The notes below the pieces were generated by a model. It was not told the origin of the DNA. It saw only the letters and a program-made list of their open reading frames with translations, and did no database searches. From NCBI RefSeq assembly GCF_022201045.2, contig NC_068562.1, forward strand, positions 29,350,001-29,414,000: a DNA stretch of 64,000 bases, read 5' to 3'. This DNA is from Citrus sinensis. Taxonomy: Eukaryota; Streptophyta; Magnoliopsida; Sapindales; Rutaceae. Numbering within the stretch: position 1 is the first letter of the stretch; each line of letters opens with the position of its first letter. Positions 46,085 through 58,287 of this stretch are shown piece by piece. The position numbers and the translations under genes were made by a program.

Positions 46085-49069
46085 AGCTTTTCTTGGGAGA
46101 AAAGCTTTTAATCTGCTACTTCTCTTTTGTTGGGCTTCCTTCTTCTTTTCCATTGCTCATGCTTGCAGAGGTATGCTTTGCTTTTCCTAATTTAATCAAA
46201 TCTCGTTAACTTATTTTACCATTTAGTTGATGCTTGACAATGGCTATATAACAAATATTGCTAGTGCTATTTCCTTTTTTATTAGTGCTGGAGGCTACAT
46301 AGGATCTAATGCTTTCTCACTTTTTAATAGCTTACACTCTGTGTCCTCTTGGCAAGTGGATTAACATGTGCAGTCATCTGATGCACGATTTTCTTTGTTT
46401 GAATTCTAGTCAATGTGCTCCCAGTTTACCAATCAGCTATTCCCTCTAATACTTGGTGCAGGCAAATCGGAGACTCCGAACAATAAGACATGCTGGCTAG
46501 ACGTTGAGCCCAGATTTATCAAAGGTCTTTTGCCTGGAGATGATATGTGCTGTCTCTCTGCTGCGGATTGGAATTGGAGTCCATACTCTGGACGAGCTGA
46601 TACAAAAGACTCGTGCTGTGAAAAGCAGTCTAAAGAAGAATATGAAAACTATACTACAACAGTCAATTTGCAAGTTGAGTCAGAGAATCTTAGTTTGGCT
46701 GGCGGATCTGCAAAGGATATACCTAAGAGTGATAGATTCATTCGTGATGTTCCAGTACGTTTAGATGAATTCAAAAATAAAGCAATTAATCCCAAGGGAA
46801 AGCCTGCAATTCACCAAGCTGGCCTCAGAGTAGAGCCTGGTGGGAAAGAATATAATTTTGCTTCTGCTTCAAAGGGAGCTAAGGTCTTGGCTGTCAACAA
46901 GGAAGCAAAGGGGGCATCTAACATCCTGGGTAAAGACATGGACAAGTACCTTCGCAATCCATGCTCTGCTGAAAGAAAATTCGTGATCATAGAACTTTCT
47001 GAGGAAACTTTAGTAGATACCATTGAGATTGCAAGTTTTGAGCATCATTCCTCCAAGTTGAAGGATTTTGAGTTATTTGGTAGTTTGGCTTATCCAACCG
47101 AATCATGGGTTTTACTTGGGAATTTTACTGCCAAAAATGTAAAACAAGCCCAGAGGTTCACTCTTAAGGAGCCGAAGTGGGTGCGTTATCTGAAATTAAT
47201 TTTGCTTAGCCATTATGGCTCAGAATTCTACTGTACTCTGAGTACTTTGCAAGTGTATGGAGTGGATGCTGTTGAGCACATGCTAGAGGATTTGATCTCT
47301 GTTCAAGATAATTTCTTTGCAACAGAGGAATCAACCGAGGAGCAGAGGACAATTGCTTCTCAGGTGACAAATTCTCAATTCGATGGTCTGCATCAAAATC
47401 TTGTTAAGGAAAGTGACAGCGGATTTGCTCCCGATGACTCTGCACCAAAACACAATGCTCCTGTCAATGACATGGGTGATCCAGTTGGAGAACTGCGGCA
47501 GCCGCCTGTCAGCAGGATGCCAGGGGACTCTGTTCTTAAAATATTAATGCAAAAGGTGCGATCACTGGATTTGAGTTTGTCTGTCTTGGAGCAATATCTG
47601 GAAGAGTTAAACTCAAGGTATGGGAGTATTTTCACTGATTTTGAGAAGGAACTTGCTGAGAAGGGTGCACTACTAAAAGACATAAGATCAGATTTGATGA
47701 ATCTTGGTGATAAGAATGACATCAATGTAAGTGAATCATCAATGCCGTCATCCTTTTCTTGAGTTACTCAATGAATTAGCATCTGTGCTTTATTTTTATT
47801 TTTAGGTTACATATTGTTGTCATTGCAGGGGAAAAACATTCAAGATATCATGTCTTGGAAATCACTGGTTTCCTCAAAAATGGAAATTTTAGAGAGGGAG
47901 AACGCATTTCTCAGGTAACTGATGCTTACTTTGGATGCATATTGTTTATCCTTTTTGGTACTTGATAACTAGGTATTGCTTGGTATTTGCTAAATTGATT
48001 GTAGACAAAGCAGTTCATCAAACCTGTTGAGGCCAGTAATTTCAAATCTAAGACAATAGCAGTGCAGGTTAATGAGTGTTAAGAGTTATGTTTCTAGTCT
48101 TACAAATTCCCGTGATGTTAACTGTAAAAGAGTTAGGCATGAATTCATAAGGACTAAACAACATTTGAGTGGTTTTGAATTTGGCCCAAAATAATTGTTG
48201 CCTTCTGCTGCCTCTGAAGCTTTGATGAGGGCCAATTATTTATCCAACTAGATCATGCTTCTTGATTTGAATTTTTTTTTTTAATCTATTGTGGGTTGTA
48301 CTTCAAACTAAAAATAACTATATCTATGAACGTGCCGGCGCAGATATTCCTCATCATGGGATGGGTGGGTGGAATGCACTCATGCTAGGTGGGACACACC
48401 TTTGATCAAAAGGGTTAAACTGAGTTAAGCCTAGTTGATCATCATGCTTACTTATGCTGGTCTTATCACAATTCACGAAGTCTAAGCACATACGAGTACC
48501 TAATTTCTTTGGCCAATTCAGCCTAGTTTAATTTTTTCTGGTTTGGGGTCTCTCACCTAACCCTAAGTTAGACTCGACATTAAAAATGTTGCCTGGCTTG
48601 CGTCAATGAGACATAAATATTTTGAACACACCCATATAACAAGCTTATTACTCACAGACGGCACATGATGGTATCTTGTGTTACTTGTATTTTTGTTTCT
48701 ATTTATCATTTCTGCTTTATCTTCACCTCTTCCCTCTTAGTTTTCTCTATCTCTCTACACTTGCTGGGTTGTCTGTGTTGACTGCAAGCAAGCATGTAGA
48801 GTGTTCTTGTTCTGACAAAACGCTTATTGCTTTGCAGAATGACGGCAGAAAGGATGTTGGATAATCAGGTACACATGGAAAATAAGGAAATCATTGTTCT
48901 TTTGATAAGCTTGTTTTGTAGTGCATTAGCAACCGTTAAGCTATTTGTAGATACGATGAGAGTTGTATGTAGGGGAAAACAAGAATTCAAGAGGGTTTTG
49001 AGGACTAATTTTGCCTTGATTTTTGTGCTCTTAAGTTTTGGCACGATTGCAATCATTTCTTTGTTGTAG
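46068..49069 (+). CDS. Mid-SUN domain protein (SUN3/SUN4/SUN5-like)
   Basis: Exons 46068-46170, 46462-47726, 47829-47914, 48838-49069; total 1686 nt, 561 residues. One N-terminal membrane segment about 14-31 ([17 protein letters not shown]), a central SUN domain about 164-300 ([48 protein letters not shown]), a coiled-coil-prone stretch about 390-490 and two C-terminal membrane segments about 503-522 and 541-561. This is the layout of plant mid-SUN proteins of the inner nuclear envelope and ER, which take part in nuclear shape and in anchoring. The start [10 protein letters not shown] is used because the ATG at 46061 gives only 7 codons. Orthology to SUN3 or SUN4 rather than pollen SUN5 cannot be decided here. 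Confidence 0.9.
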
Positions 49070-49681
49070 GGGAGATTTATGAACTAATTTGAGATAGATT
49101 TCTGCTGATACAGAGTTGGTTATCATAGTATGTTTGCTTTGCTATCTTTATTTTTCAGAAGCATACATTAAGATGAGCATGATCTGGGATCGGAATAGCA
49201 CTTCCAGATTTCTCTCTGTTTATTTTCTCACAGCTTTAGCTCTGTTTCTTGTATATTCTAGATTGGAGCACCAAGTTTCTCTTGTATATTCTTCTTATTC
49301 ATTACCTGGTAGCTAGTAAATCTGCTCCGAGTTATCATTTAATACCGCAACTAAAGCTTCTATATGCTGATACCCACATGGTTATTGATCATTTGATGAT
49401 TCTCATGAGTAAATGAATTAATGAACTCAAAAGTACCTAATATAAATAAACACACAGATCAATACATGTGTATTCTCATAAGAATTCAAATGGAAGATTG
49501 AACCTTGAAGGATGTCGGAAAATGATAAACAATTTAAATGCAATACATACTCTTGGGAGCATTCTATCCATTTAATCTCTTCAACAAAAATTGCAAGGCT
49601 ATTATGTACACACATGATCATGAGTTAAAAATGAACTCAAAAGAGCTTTTAACAAATTACTACTGGAGTCGAGATATATCC
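49070..49681. other. Spacer between convergent genes
   Basis: 3' UTR of the SUN gene and of the minus-strand acidic-protein gene. Nothing else seen. Confidence 0.5.
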
Positions 49682-50017
49682 TCACAAGGTACAATTAATT
49701 ATTGTCAACATTTTGATGACGGCTTTCACAATTAACCTCACCCATTCTCCCACAATTCTTCCTTCACTATCCTTTCGATCACCAGCACTATTACTTGAAA
49801 ACAACCAAGTTGTCTCAAAAATATTAATACTATCACAATCATCTTCATCTTCAGAAAAATGGGTTGATGGCAACGCCGAATGTTCTTCTTCTTCTTCTTC
49901 TTCAGCAAGCAAATGTGGTGGCGTCAAGTCATCGTCTCGTTCCCATTCTTCAGCATCCATGCCCCATTCAACATAATCCGCTCCTGTCATTGCTAGTGCT
50001 TCTAATGAAACCAACAT
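49682..50017 (-). CDS. Small acidic protein with hydrophobic C-terminus, unnamed family
   Basis: 111 residues from MLVSLEALAM; one more Met directly upstream (50020) is the alternative start. It is the intact paralogue of the gene split at 24311-29907. Both share VSxEALAMxGADY, EEWERxD, PPHLLA, HFSED and a hydrophobic end (VKAVIKMLTII here). The middle is rich in Glu and Asp (EEEEEEEH). No signal peptide. A C-terminal membrane-associating helix is plausible. I do not recognise a named domain. A conserved, uncharacterised plant micro-protein is the best description. Confidence 0.75.
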   Translation of the reverse strand: MLVSLEALAMTGADYVEWGMDAEEWERDDDLTPPHLLAEEEEEEEHSALPSTHFSEDEDDCDSINIFETTWLFSSNSAGDRKDSEGRIVGEWVRLIVKAVIKMLTIINCTL

Positions 50018-50134
50018 CATTCATAGATTGCGCTAATTATATATATATTTTTAATTTTTTTGGCAAAACTTCTTTCAGAGCTACCACTTCTAATCTGATA
50101 CAACTTTAAATTGGTGCATGCAGTTCCAAGTATT

Positions 50135-50137
<3 letters not shown>

Positions 50138-50181
<44 letters not shown>

Positions 50182-50182
50182 G
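50138..50182. repeat. (CA)n(TA)n microsatellite
   Basis: About 16 CA units followed by TA units, some 120 bp upstream of the acidic-protein start, in its likely promoter or leader. Confidence 0.9.
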
Positions 50183-50408
50183 CATATGTATATAGCAGGT
50201 AGATACGTACGTAACGTACCTTTGAATGGAGAAAAGTAGTAAAGTACGCATTAGGCTACAACAGTATTCAAGTATTCTATTCCCCTCATAAAAAAATCAC
50301 GGGTATAGCAAGTAATAATATCAAATGCAACGTTTTCTTCAAACTTCAAATTTGAAGTATATATATATTTATTATTATTATTTGTTTGTTTCGGTGTAAA
50401 AGCAAAAC

Positions 50409-51647
50409 TAGGGGTGTTCAGAATCCAATCCGATCCGCTCAATCCGATCCGTATAAATCTAATCCATGGATTGGTGGATTGAAAATTTAAAAATCCGCAG
50501 TCGATGGATTGGATATGGATTTACTTCTGTAAATCCGCAGAAATCCGTGAATCCGCAAAAAAAAAAAAAATATATATATATATATATATAATTAAAAATT
50601 TATTATAAATTTAATTTAAAAAAATTATAAATGTGACATTACATAGTTACATAAGCACTATAACATATCTTAACCATTACCCAATAATAATATAAAATGA
50701 AAAATAATTAAATAATCAAATATACAAATATAACTTGTAAAAATTGTAAAATAAAATAAAAGTAAAGTCACACGCACTAGCAAAAGCAAAGTAACATAAC
50801 GCCAAGTCACCAACAATTTACAAACAAAAAATCCTAAACTTTCCCGCCGTCACACACACTAGCAACACTCAATACTGGTTGGATACACTCTCGACACAGA
50901 TTTGAAGGACATTGACCGCGCGATTCCGGCGAGAGTAAGCCATCTTCTTTCCCAAGTTCATCGAGCCACTTCACATTCACTAGTTCTAGCTGAACAATTT
51001 CACTATCACAACCTTCAAGATCGCCACCCGTATGGCTTCTCCTGGTTCCCATTGTGGACGGCTCCGTAATCACCACTTTTCGACAGGCGCAACAGCCCTG
51101 GTGAAGGATCAGACTGTGTTTGGTTTCCAAAACTTCGCCATTTCAATTCATTGTGGCTTTATTTGAACAATTAAGCTTGGTATGTTATATTTTGAAACTT
51201 TGAACGCATTATTATAGCTTTATTTGAATAATTAGTCTTGATGTGTTATATTTTGAAACTTTAAATGTATTATTTTAGCTTTATTTAAATAATTAATTTA
51301 TTTAAATTTTATTCAATTTTAAATTTAATTGGTAGCAAAATTATTTTTATATTAGATTTTTTTTATTTCATTAGTTGGAGAGAACTAAAAATTTTTAATT
51401 CGAAAACTAATGCGCAAAATGGTGAATTTGATATGGATTGAGTCAAATCTGCATCCGATTTGCAGATGTATGGATTGGATATGAATTGAGTCAAATCCGC
51501 ATCCGATCCGCAGATGTATGAATTGGATTTGGATTGAATTTTATCAATCCGTAGATTAGATTGGATTGAAAAATTATCATCCGTAAAATCATGGATCGGA
51601 TATGGATTGATGTTCAATCCGTAAAATCCGATCCGCGAACACCCCTA
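50409..51647. mobile_element. Non-autonomous hAT element (1.24 kb)
   Basis: Left end TAGGGGTGTTCAGAATCC, right end GCGAACACCCCTA, inverted. Eight-bp flanks AGCAAAAC (50401-50408) and AGCAAAAG (51648-51655), 7 of 8. 'aatccgatccg'-type motifs are repeated near both ends (50420-50550 and 51440-51640). A minus-strand frame of 98 codons at 51130-50834 lies inside; it resembles no transposase that I know. Confidence 0.85.
50834..51130 (-). other. Orphan 98-codon frame inside the hAT element
   Basis: Cys-containing (CCACRK near the start; CPSNLCRECIQP near the end) with higher GC than the rest of the element. It could be a captured host gene piece or a relic of the element's own DNA. No family recognised. 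Confidence 0.3.
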
Positions 51648-51655
51648 AGCAAAAG

Positions 51656-52507
51656 TTACAATATTTATTAATGTTTTTAGACAAATTATATAATTTAATT
51701 GTTACCAATACATACTAGTATTTATTTTTCTTTCTAACAAAATTATTGTTATTTTATGATTGAGTTTTAAAATCCATTATGGATATGGAGCGGATACGGA
51801 TCTCAATTTTTATTATAGATAGAATTTGAAACATAGTAGATTCAACCGATGTCTAACCTATTGCCATCCCTGGTCATATATTCCGCCTCCATTACTCAGC
51901 TTCCACCATTTGTCACGGTTTTCTTCCACTATTTCCTTCCATTCATACATCCTTCAACAATATTATGACCATGATACCCAAAAAGGAGAAAAAAATAACA
52001 CTTCTTTCTGACCCTGAACTGAAGTAGTTCATACTTCATTGATCTTTATTTCAAAACTCTGCTGATAAATTACTGGCATCTGTTTCTCAGGTCTCAGCAG
52101 TATAGATTCTAAAAAAGTCATTTTCTAGCTTAATGGAAATATGGAATTAACAATTACTGTACTGTATATATGAACTGAACTGAATCTCCATCACCAAAAA
52201 GATGCAAGTTATGCATGTGACGGTAAAGGCATTCCGAAAAGCGCTACCCTTCAGAATTTGATTCCTAAAAATTTATGACACAAACTATTCTGTTGATGGA
52301 AATGAGACTAATGCCATGGCAATTTAACATCATGATACAACTTTATTTCTTCTAGTCATCAAAAGAAACAAAAAGAAATCAAATCCCTATACGATGCAAG
52401 TCTTTCAAAAGTAATCCAAAGAATTAACAAAATACAATAACAGTCGAATCACAAAACCCCACCTTTAATCATTTCAGTTACCAAAACGAAGTACGTTGCT
52501 CTTAGCA
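51656..52507. other. Spacer and 3' region of the zinc-finger gene
   Basis: No gene. 52200-52507 is probably 3' UTR of the minus-strand zinc-finger gene. Confidence 0.5.
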
Positions 52508-53503
52508 TTAGCTGAACCCGCCGTCCCCCAACACATCTTGCAAGCAAAAATCGTCGAATGAACCAAACCCATCAAGACCAAGCAACCCTTCAAATGATGA
52601 TAACCCATCATCATCGATATCATCCACCATTTCATCGTCGTCATCATCATCGCCAACAACAACAACATCCTGATCATGATGCTTCATTTTCTCATCCACC
52701 TCAACTTCAGGCATATGCCCTTCAAACAAGGCCACGTGTCCAAACAACTTATCCTTTCTCGAAAAGCTCGTCCCACACGAACACTTCCACCTGCTTTCCC
52801 CGCAGTTCTTGTAATGACTTCTCAGATCCGATACAACCGAAAAACTCTTCTTGTGGCACTTATCGCAGGAATACATTTTCGGACAATGACTCCTCTTGAA
52901 ATGGTTCTTCACGCATATCACTGACTTCAATGCCCGAAACTTTTTATGCTTCTTGTTTCGGTTACAACCATCGTACGGGCACGAAAATCTCGTTTTTCGC
53001 CCCGAAACGCTTCCCTTTTCGGGTTTGGCTAAAGCCTGCGGCGTCTTGAACTCGTCGCCGTGAGCTCGCATATGCATCCTCAAATTCGCATCCCGCTTGA
53101 ACCCTTTACCGCAAATATCGCAAAAGTGGATGTGTTCAGCCAGCAACTCAACCGCATCTATCTCTACGATTTCGCAATCCGATTCGATATCATGCTCTGA
53201 ACCGGTTTCCGGGTTTTTGGGATCTGGGGGAAGCTGTTGAAGGGTTGGTTGTTGGGGCGAGCAGGCGAGTAAAGCGGAACCGTTGACGATAACTTGGTGG
53301 ATGGCTGAGGCGATTTCCGAGGAGACCATGTTCATTTGATGTTGACTAATGAGAGCGTTTGAGTTTATCGATTCCAATAAGAACTGCTGCAGCGATTCCA
53401 TTCTCGTGCGTACGGCCGAGAGATTCGTGAGCGGAATACGCGGGTCGGTGTATTGTACAGGATATTCCGGCCGAATCGGACGAGATTCGTCGGGATTTGA
53501 CAT
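52508..53503 (-). CDS. STOP1/STOP2-type C2H2 zinc-finger transcription factor
   Basis: Intronless, 331 residues. Four zinc-finger units: classical C2H2 at 128-148 (CDICGKGFKRDANLRMHMRA), a large-spaced unit at 175-207 (CPYDGC...KNHFKRSHC), 213-234 (CDKCHKKSFSVVSDLRSHYKNC region) and 241-263 (CSCGTSFSRKDKLFGH). This spacing is diagnostic of the SENSITIVE TO PROTON RHIZOTOXICITY family, nuclear regulators of acid- and aluminium-tolerance genes. It is followed by a strongly acidic tail (DDDDDDE at about 285-291) suited to activation. Shorter than Arabidopsis STOP1, nearer to STOP2 in size. The start MSNPDES is the first in-frame ATG. Which of the two it matches is not settled. Confidence 0.9.
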   Translation of the reverse strand: MSNPDESRPIRPEYPVQYTDPRIPLTNLSAVRTRMESLQQFLLESINSNALISQHQMNMVSSEIASAIHQVIVNGSALLACSPQQPTLQQLPPDPKNPETGSEHDIESDCEIVEIDAVELLAEHIHFCDICGKGFKRDANLRMHMRAHGDEFKTPQALAKPEKGSVSGRKTRFSCPYDGCNRNKKHKKFRALKSVICVKNHFKRSHCPKMYSCDKCHKKSFSVVSDLRSHYKNCGESRWKCSCGTSFSRKDKLFGHVALFEGHMPEVEVDEKMKHHDQDVVVVGDDDDDDEMVDDIDDDGLSSFEGLLGLDGFGSFDDFCLQDVLGDGGFS

Positions 53504-56500
53504 TTGTATTCCGGAATTGCTAAAAACAACGGAGCGAGACAGAAACTGATTTTGATGATATTTCAGCTCTGTTGACCTGCATAATTATTTTATTGCGGCT
53601 AATTTCTTGGGACCTCCCATGACGTTTTACGTATTTACACTTAAATTTATAGCGTTGTCATATTAACAGAAATGTACCCTGCCGTTTGTACTTAGTCCTA
53701 TTTGAATATTGGCCTTAGTAGAGCTGGCAAAATCCGCGTCTAGGTTCGGTTCAACTCCAGAAGATTTAGGTGCTCGAATTGCAGGTTAAACACGAATTAC
53801 TTAATCTAGCTAAAATGTTTTAAAAATTCAAATACAAATCAAGGTTATGTGATTTGTGTGAAATGAGAAAAATTTGTGTGGGAGGCAATACATTAATGTT
53901 TTGTTATGTGATAGAGCAGCGGGTCTCAAAATAAAATCATAGATGAAAGTGGGTCTCAATTTTAATATTGAAAAGTCGATGAACCTTGTGATCCACTACT
54001 TTGTAGTAAACTGTCTCATGCCAAGTTGCCGGAGTAATCCCACACAGATTCTTCTGCAAGGTAAGTGCATATGGCGACTGTCCTATGTTGCCACTAAGTG
54101 GGTCCGGATGGCGGCTGTCCTGTGTTGCAACTAAGTTGGCTTTCATTTTGTATGTTTTTCTAAAATGGAAATAGCATTATAAAGTTGGTCAGTCTAACTT
54201 GGTGTCTGCTACATATTTGGTTTTGCATGAGAATTGAGAAGATTCATAAAAACTAACTCGACGATGAAATTATTTTTTTTTTTGAAATGTTTCAAAAGTT
54301 CAAAAGTTGAAGAGCTTGACACTATTTGTTGACGTTTGTGCTTACGAAACCAAAAGGAAAATTGACGAAATAACGTGACTATATAATCAAGGATTACCTC
54401 TACTAATTTTTTCTTTCTTGGGCTTAATTGTAAATAAAATGACGAAAAAATAATTATAAAAGTTAATCTTACTAATTATAAAGTTTAATCTTTTCACTCA
54501 TTAAATTATGAGAGACGGAAAAAAAAAAGATGAAAATGTTAATATTTGAATTCACTAATTTTCTCTCTATATCTTTTTTTTTAATTAAGAATTTTATTAT
54601 TAAAATAATTTTTGATAAAATTACTTAATTAACTATTTTTTCTTTTCTCATTCTCAATTCCTTATTTCATCAATTTCTTCATGTATTTTCTTTTAATTGC
54701 AAATAAAAAATAATTAGTTTTATTATTGGCTATCATAAACTAAAAGATTCAAAATTCATCATTCAAAAATGAAAATCACCAAATTTTTTCAGTCATAAAA
54801 GTAATGAATATTAAAAAAAATTAATCTTTACCAACAACAAAAGCTACTGAATATCAAGAAAATAAATTCTTAGATATAGAAAACATGAAATGGAGACTAT
54901 GATTTATTAATAAAGGCAATATGAAAGTAGAGGAACTGCGTAATTGTGAGATAGAGAGATAGAGAGATGAGTGAAAGATAATTTTGAAATTTTAAAATTT
55001 TAATAATAAATTTATTTTTAAAATTGGTGTAGACATAAATTTGGTGGGTTCAAATTGCCTCATAAAATAAATTTTTTTAAATAAAATAAATGATTAAGGA
55101 GAGTATCCTTGTCTATATATTAAATAATAAAAGTCTTGAATCCACTAACACCTAACCCTTGAGTGCATAGGTTCTATTCTCAACCTTATTTGAGATTCTT
55201 TTTTCTCTTAATATAATTATATAAGAGTAGATTTCTCTTCCACGAATTTGTGAACAGAGAAAACGTATCCCTCTATTAAATTAATAAGATAAAAATTTAG
55301 GTTGTGTCACATAATACAATTGATAGTTTTGTAGACATCTAATTATAAATATATCAAAACCAGAGTTTGATTTTAACATATTAGATTGCCAAAAGAGAGT
55401 AAAATTGAGAATTTAGTTTACATAATGTGAAAGTAAAGGGAGACTATGCAGTCGTGAGATAGAGAGAAAAAGATTAGTGAAAGATAATTTTGAGATTTTG
55501 AATTTTTTTTATAATGAATTTATTTTTTAGAATGAATATAGGCATAAATTTGGTGGGTTCAAATAGCTTTAAAAAAAAAACATAAGATAAAGGAGAGGAT
55601 CCTTGTCTATATGTCAAATAATAAAAGTCTTGAGTCCATGACACCTAACCCATGAGTGCATAAGTTCTATTCTCAACTTTGTATTGATATTTTTTTTCTC
55701 TCTCTCTCTCAATATAATTAGATAACAGTAGATTTCTTTTCCACAAATTTGTAAATAGAGTAAATGTAGCACTCTATTAAATTAATAAGAATAAAAATTG
55801 AGGTTGTGCCGCACTATATAATTGATAGCTTCATAGATGTCTAATTATAAATATATCAAAACTAAATATGATTATAATATGTTAGTATTGACACAAAAAA
55901 AGAAAAAGAAAATCTCGTTCACATATTCTAAAGTAGGCTCCTGGGATACGAGACAATATTTTTAATGGGCCTAAGAAATAAGAATATGCAATGAGTTGGT
56001 AAGAGGTAAGATTTAATCTCTTATTATATCTCACCACCTCCTAATTGCCAGTTAATTCCATTAAAAAATTTAAACTAATCTTTATCTCTTAACATACTGC
56101 ACCTAATCCCGAATTTACCTTATTATAATTTTTATCTTTTTTTCTAAGCACCCACCACATAAAACTTATAAATCTATTTCTTTTTATAAAAAAATCTCAT
56201 AATAAAAAAAAATCTTATAATCACTATATCTCTCTTTTTTTTAAAAAAAATTTTATCCATCACTGCCATAACCATTAAAAAAAAATTGAAACTTCTTCAT
56301 AATCTTCAATTGAGTATTGTAAATTTATTTTTCCATGATTACAAAAATATAATATACAATATTTGAGAAAATAATAATAATTTAAAAAGTTGAAAGAAAT
56401 TAAGATTTAAAAAATTAAATTAATTAGGTGTTATAAAAATTATTTAATTTTTTAAGTCATTTCATATAATGATAAAATAAATGTTAATATAAAATGATTA

Positions 56501-56795
56501 GTGGAGAGTGATGAGATATAATGCGGGGCTAACTATCATAAGTATCTGGACTCCTGCACCATGTCCCAAGATGTTCGTTTCCTAAAACAAGCCCAAGCCC
56601 GAGGAACTTGTCATCAAATTCAACTGCTATATTATTTTATTTTATTTTTTCCTTCTCACAATTCCTGACAGAAAAAAGTAAAACAATTAATACTTTTTCC
56701 TACAAATAATTAAGCACTTCTTGGCCTTTGATAGCCACAACTAAAAGCACTTCGGACACCGTTGTAATGTCTCTTAACTTTTGCTAAAACTCTTA
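53504..56795. other. Promoter of the zinc-finger gene and repeat-rich spacer
   Basis: No gene. 53504-53700 is the leader and promoter of the zinc-finger gene. 54400-55900 is dispersed AT-rich repeat DNA with an internal tandem duplication. Confidence 0.5.
54945..55900 (+). repeat. Tandem duplication of a roughly 490-bp unit
   Basis: 54945-55400 and 55435-55890 are alike throughout: 'agatagagagat', 'gtgaaagataattttga', 'cataaatttggtgggttca', 'atccttgtctat', 'acacctaaccc', 'gatgtctaattataaatat' occur once in each unit in the same order. Unit divergence is perhaps 15-20% by eye. Related sequence also occurs at 43490-43990. Confidence 0.75.
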
Positions 56796-57635
56796 TGTTG
56801 TGTTTATTTGTTGGAGTGGGAGTGAGGAATGTGAATTCTTCCTATTCCAACGTTTACTTACTTAAAATGAGGAGGGATTGGGAGTCCCACTCCGTGGACC
56901 CCACCTATTTTTGGAGTGGGAAGTGGGAGTGGGAATCCACTCCCACCTCTCCCATTTCTACCCTTTTTTTTATTTTATATTTTATAATTAATAAAATAAA
57001 ATAATAATATTATATTTATTTAAATAATAATATTATATTTAACTAAATAATAATTTACATTGATTCTAAGTTAAAATTATTTTAAAATAATATTATTATA
57101 TTAATAGAGAATTAATAAATATAATATTATTATATTTATTTTAAAAATAATAGTACTATATTTATTTAATAATAATAATAAATACTTTATTCTAAGAAAA
57201 TATTAATTTTGTACTAAATAATATTATATTATTATTTTATATAATAATAAATTTAATATAATTATATTAAATAAAATAAAATAACATTTCATTTTATATT
57301 AAAATTACAATTAATAATTTATTGTTCATAATTAAGAATATTAATAATTATAATAAATTTACAAATATAATAAAATAAATATTATTCATTAAATATATTT
57401 TTTATTAGTTTTGTAATTAAAAATTATAATTCTTTAAATAAAGATAAAATTGTAATTTGAAACTATTTACTCCCAATCCAAAACAAAGTAAACATATAAA
57501 TTAGATTCTGATCTCCATTCCATACTTCCATTCCAGTGTAAGTAAACAACCCACTCCCACTCCCACTCCACACTCCAAATCCTAGGATTTCCACTCCCCA
57601 AAATTCCCAATCCAATCCAAAAAATAAACGATACC
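56796..57635. mobile_element. PIF/Harbinger-like MITE (840 bp)
   Basis: Left end 'tgttgtgtttatttgttgga', right end the inverse-like 'ccaaaaaataaacgatacc'. 3-bp flanks TTA at 56793-56795 and 57636-57638. Subterminal 'gtgggagt' and 'actcccac' motifs are inverted between the two ends. AT-rich centre without genes. The terminal repeat is imperfect, so class assignment is tentative. Confidence 0.65.
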
Positions 57636-57638
57636 TTA

Positions 57639-58287
57639 GACAATTGCGCATCATGGAGGTGATATACAAAATCCTAATTAAGAAGTTTACAGTTATCAAA
57701 GTTTATTTTTCATTTATTCCATTAAAAGAAAGTATTATTTCTGCAACAAAATTTGATTGACAGATTTAGATTGAACAAATTAACTGAGACTGTGACAGAA
57801 ATTAATGGATGTACGTAAGGGAATTGTATTTGATTTAACTGATCATGGCCAAATATTCAGTTTTTCGACAGTTGGACTAGTTTGACCGCGGTATGCCGGT
57901 ATTAGGAACTTTCAAGGAGGGCAAAATTGGAATTACGGTGTTGCCTCTCAAGGGAAGCAAAGTAATGTCGCAGTTAACCAACAACAACAGTTAATTTTCG
58001 AAGATACGCACAAAACAAACACAAGCAACAACACGCAACGTTTCCCTTTCTATTCTCCCTGTGCCGAGTGCGTGATGGGTTTTATCCTTCTTCTTCTACA
58101 CTGAAATTGGGGGAAAAAAAAGGAGACAGAAAGAAAAACCCTAAAATCTTCAATCTGGTTGTAAAGTAAAAAAAATATGCGTTAATTAAGAGTGATTTTG
58201 TTTATTATAAGAATAATATCTTCTTTTCGAGAGAAATTGGGAATTGGAATCGATAAAGAGACATAGAGCGAGACGGTGTAAATTGTA
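57639..58287 (+). other. Promoter and 5' UTR of the KUP transporter gene
   Basis: Two small upstream frames are visible: ATG at 58075 (9 codons, MGFILLLLH, stop 58102-58104) and ATG CGT TAA at 58177-58185. The transcription start is unknown, so their presence in the mRNA is not certain. Confidence 0.45.
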
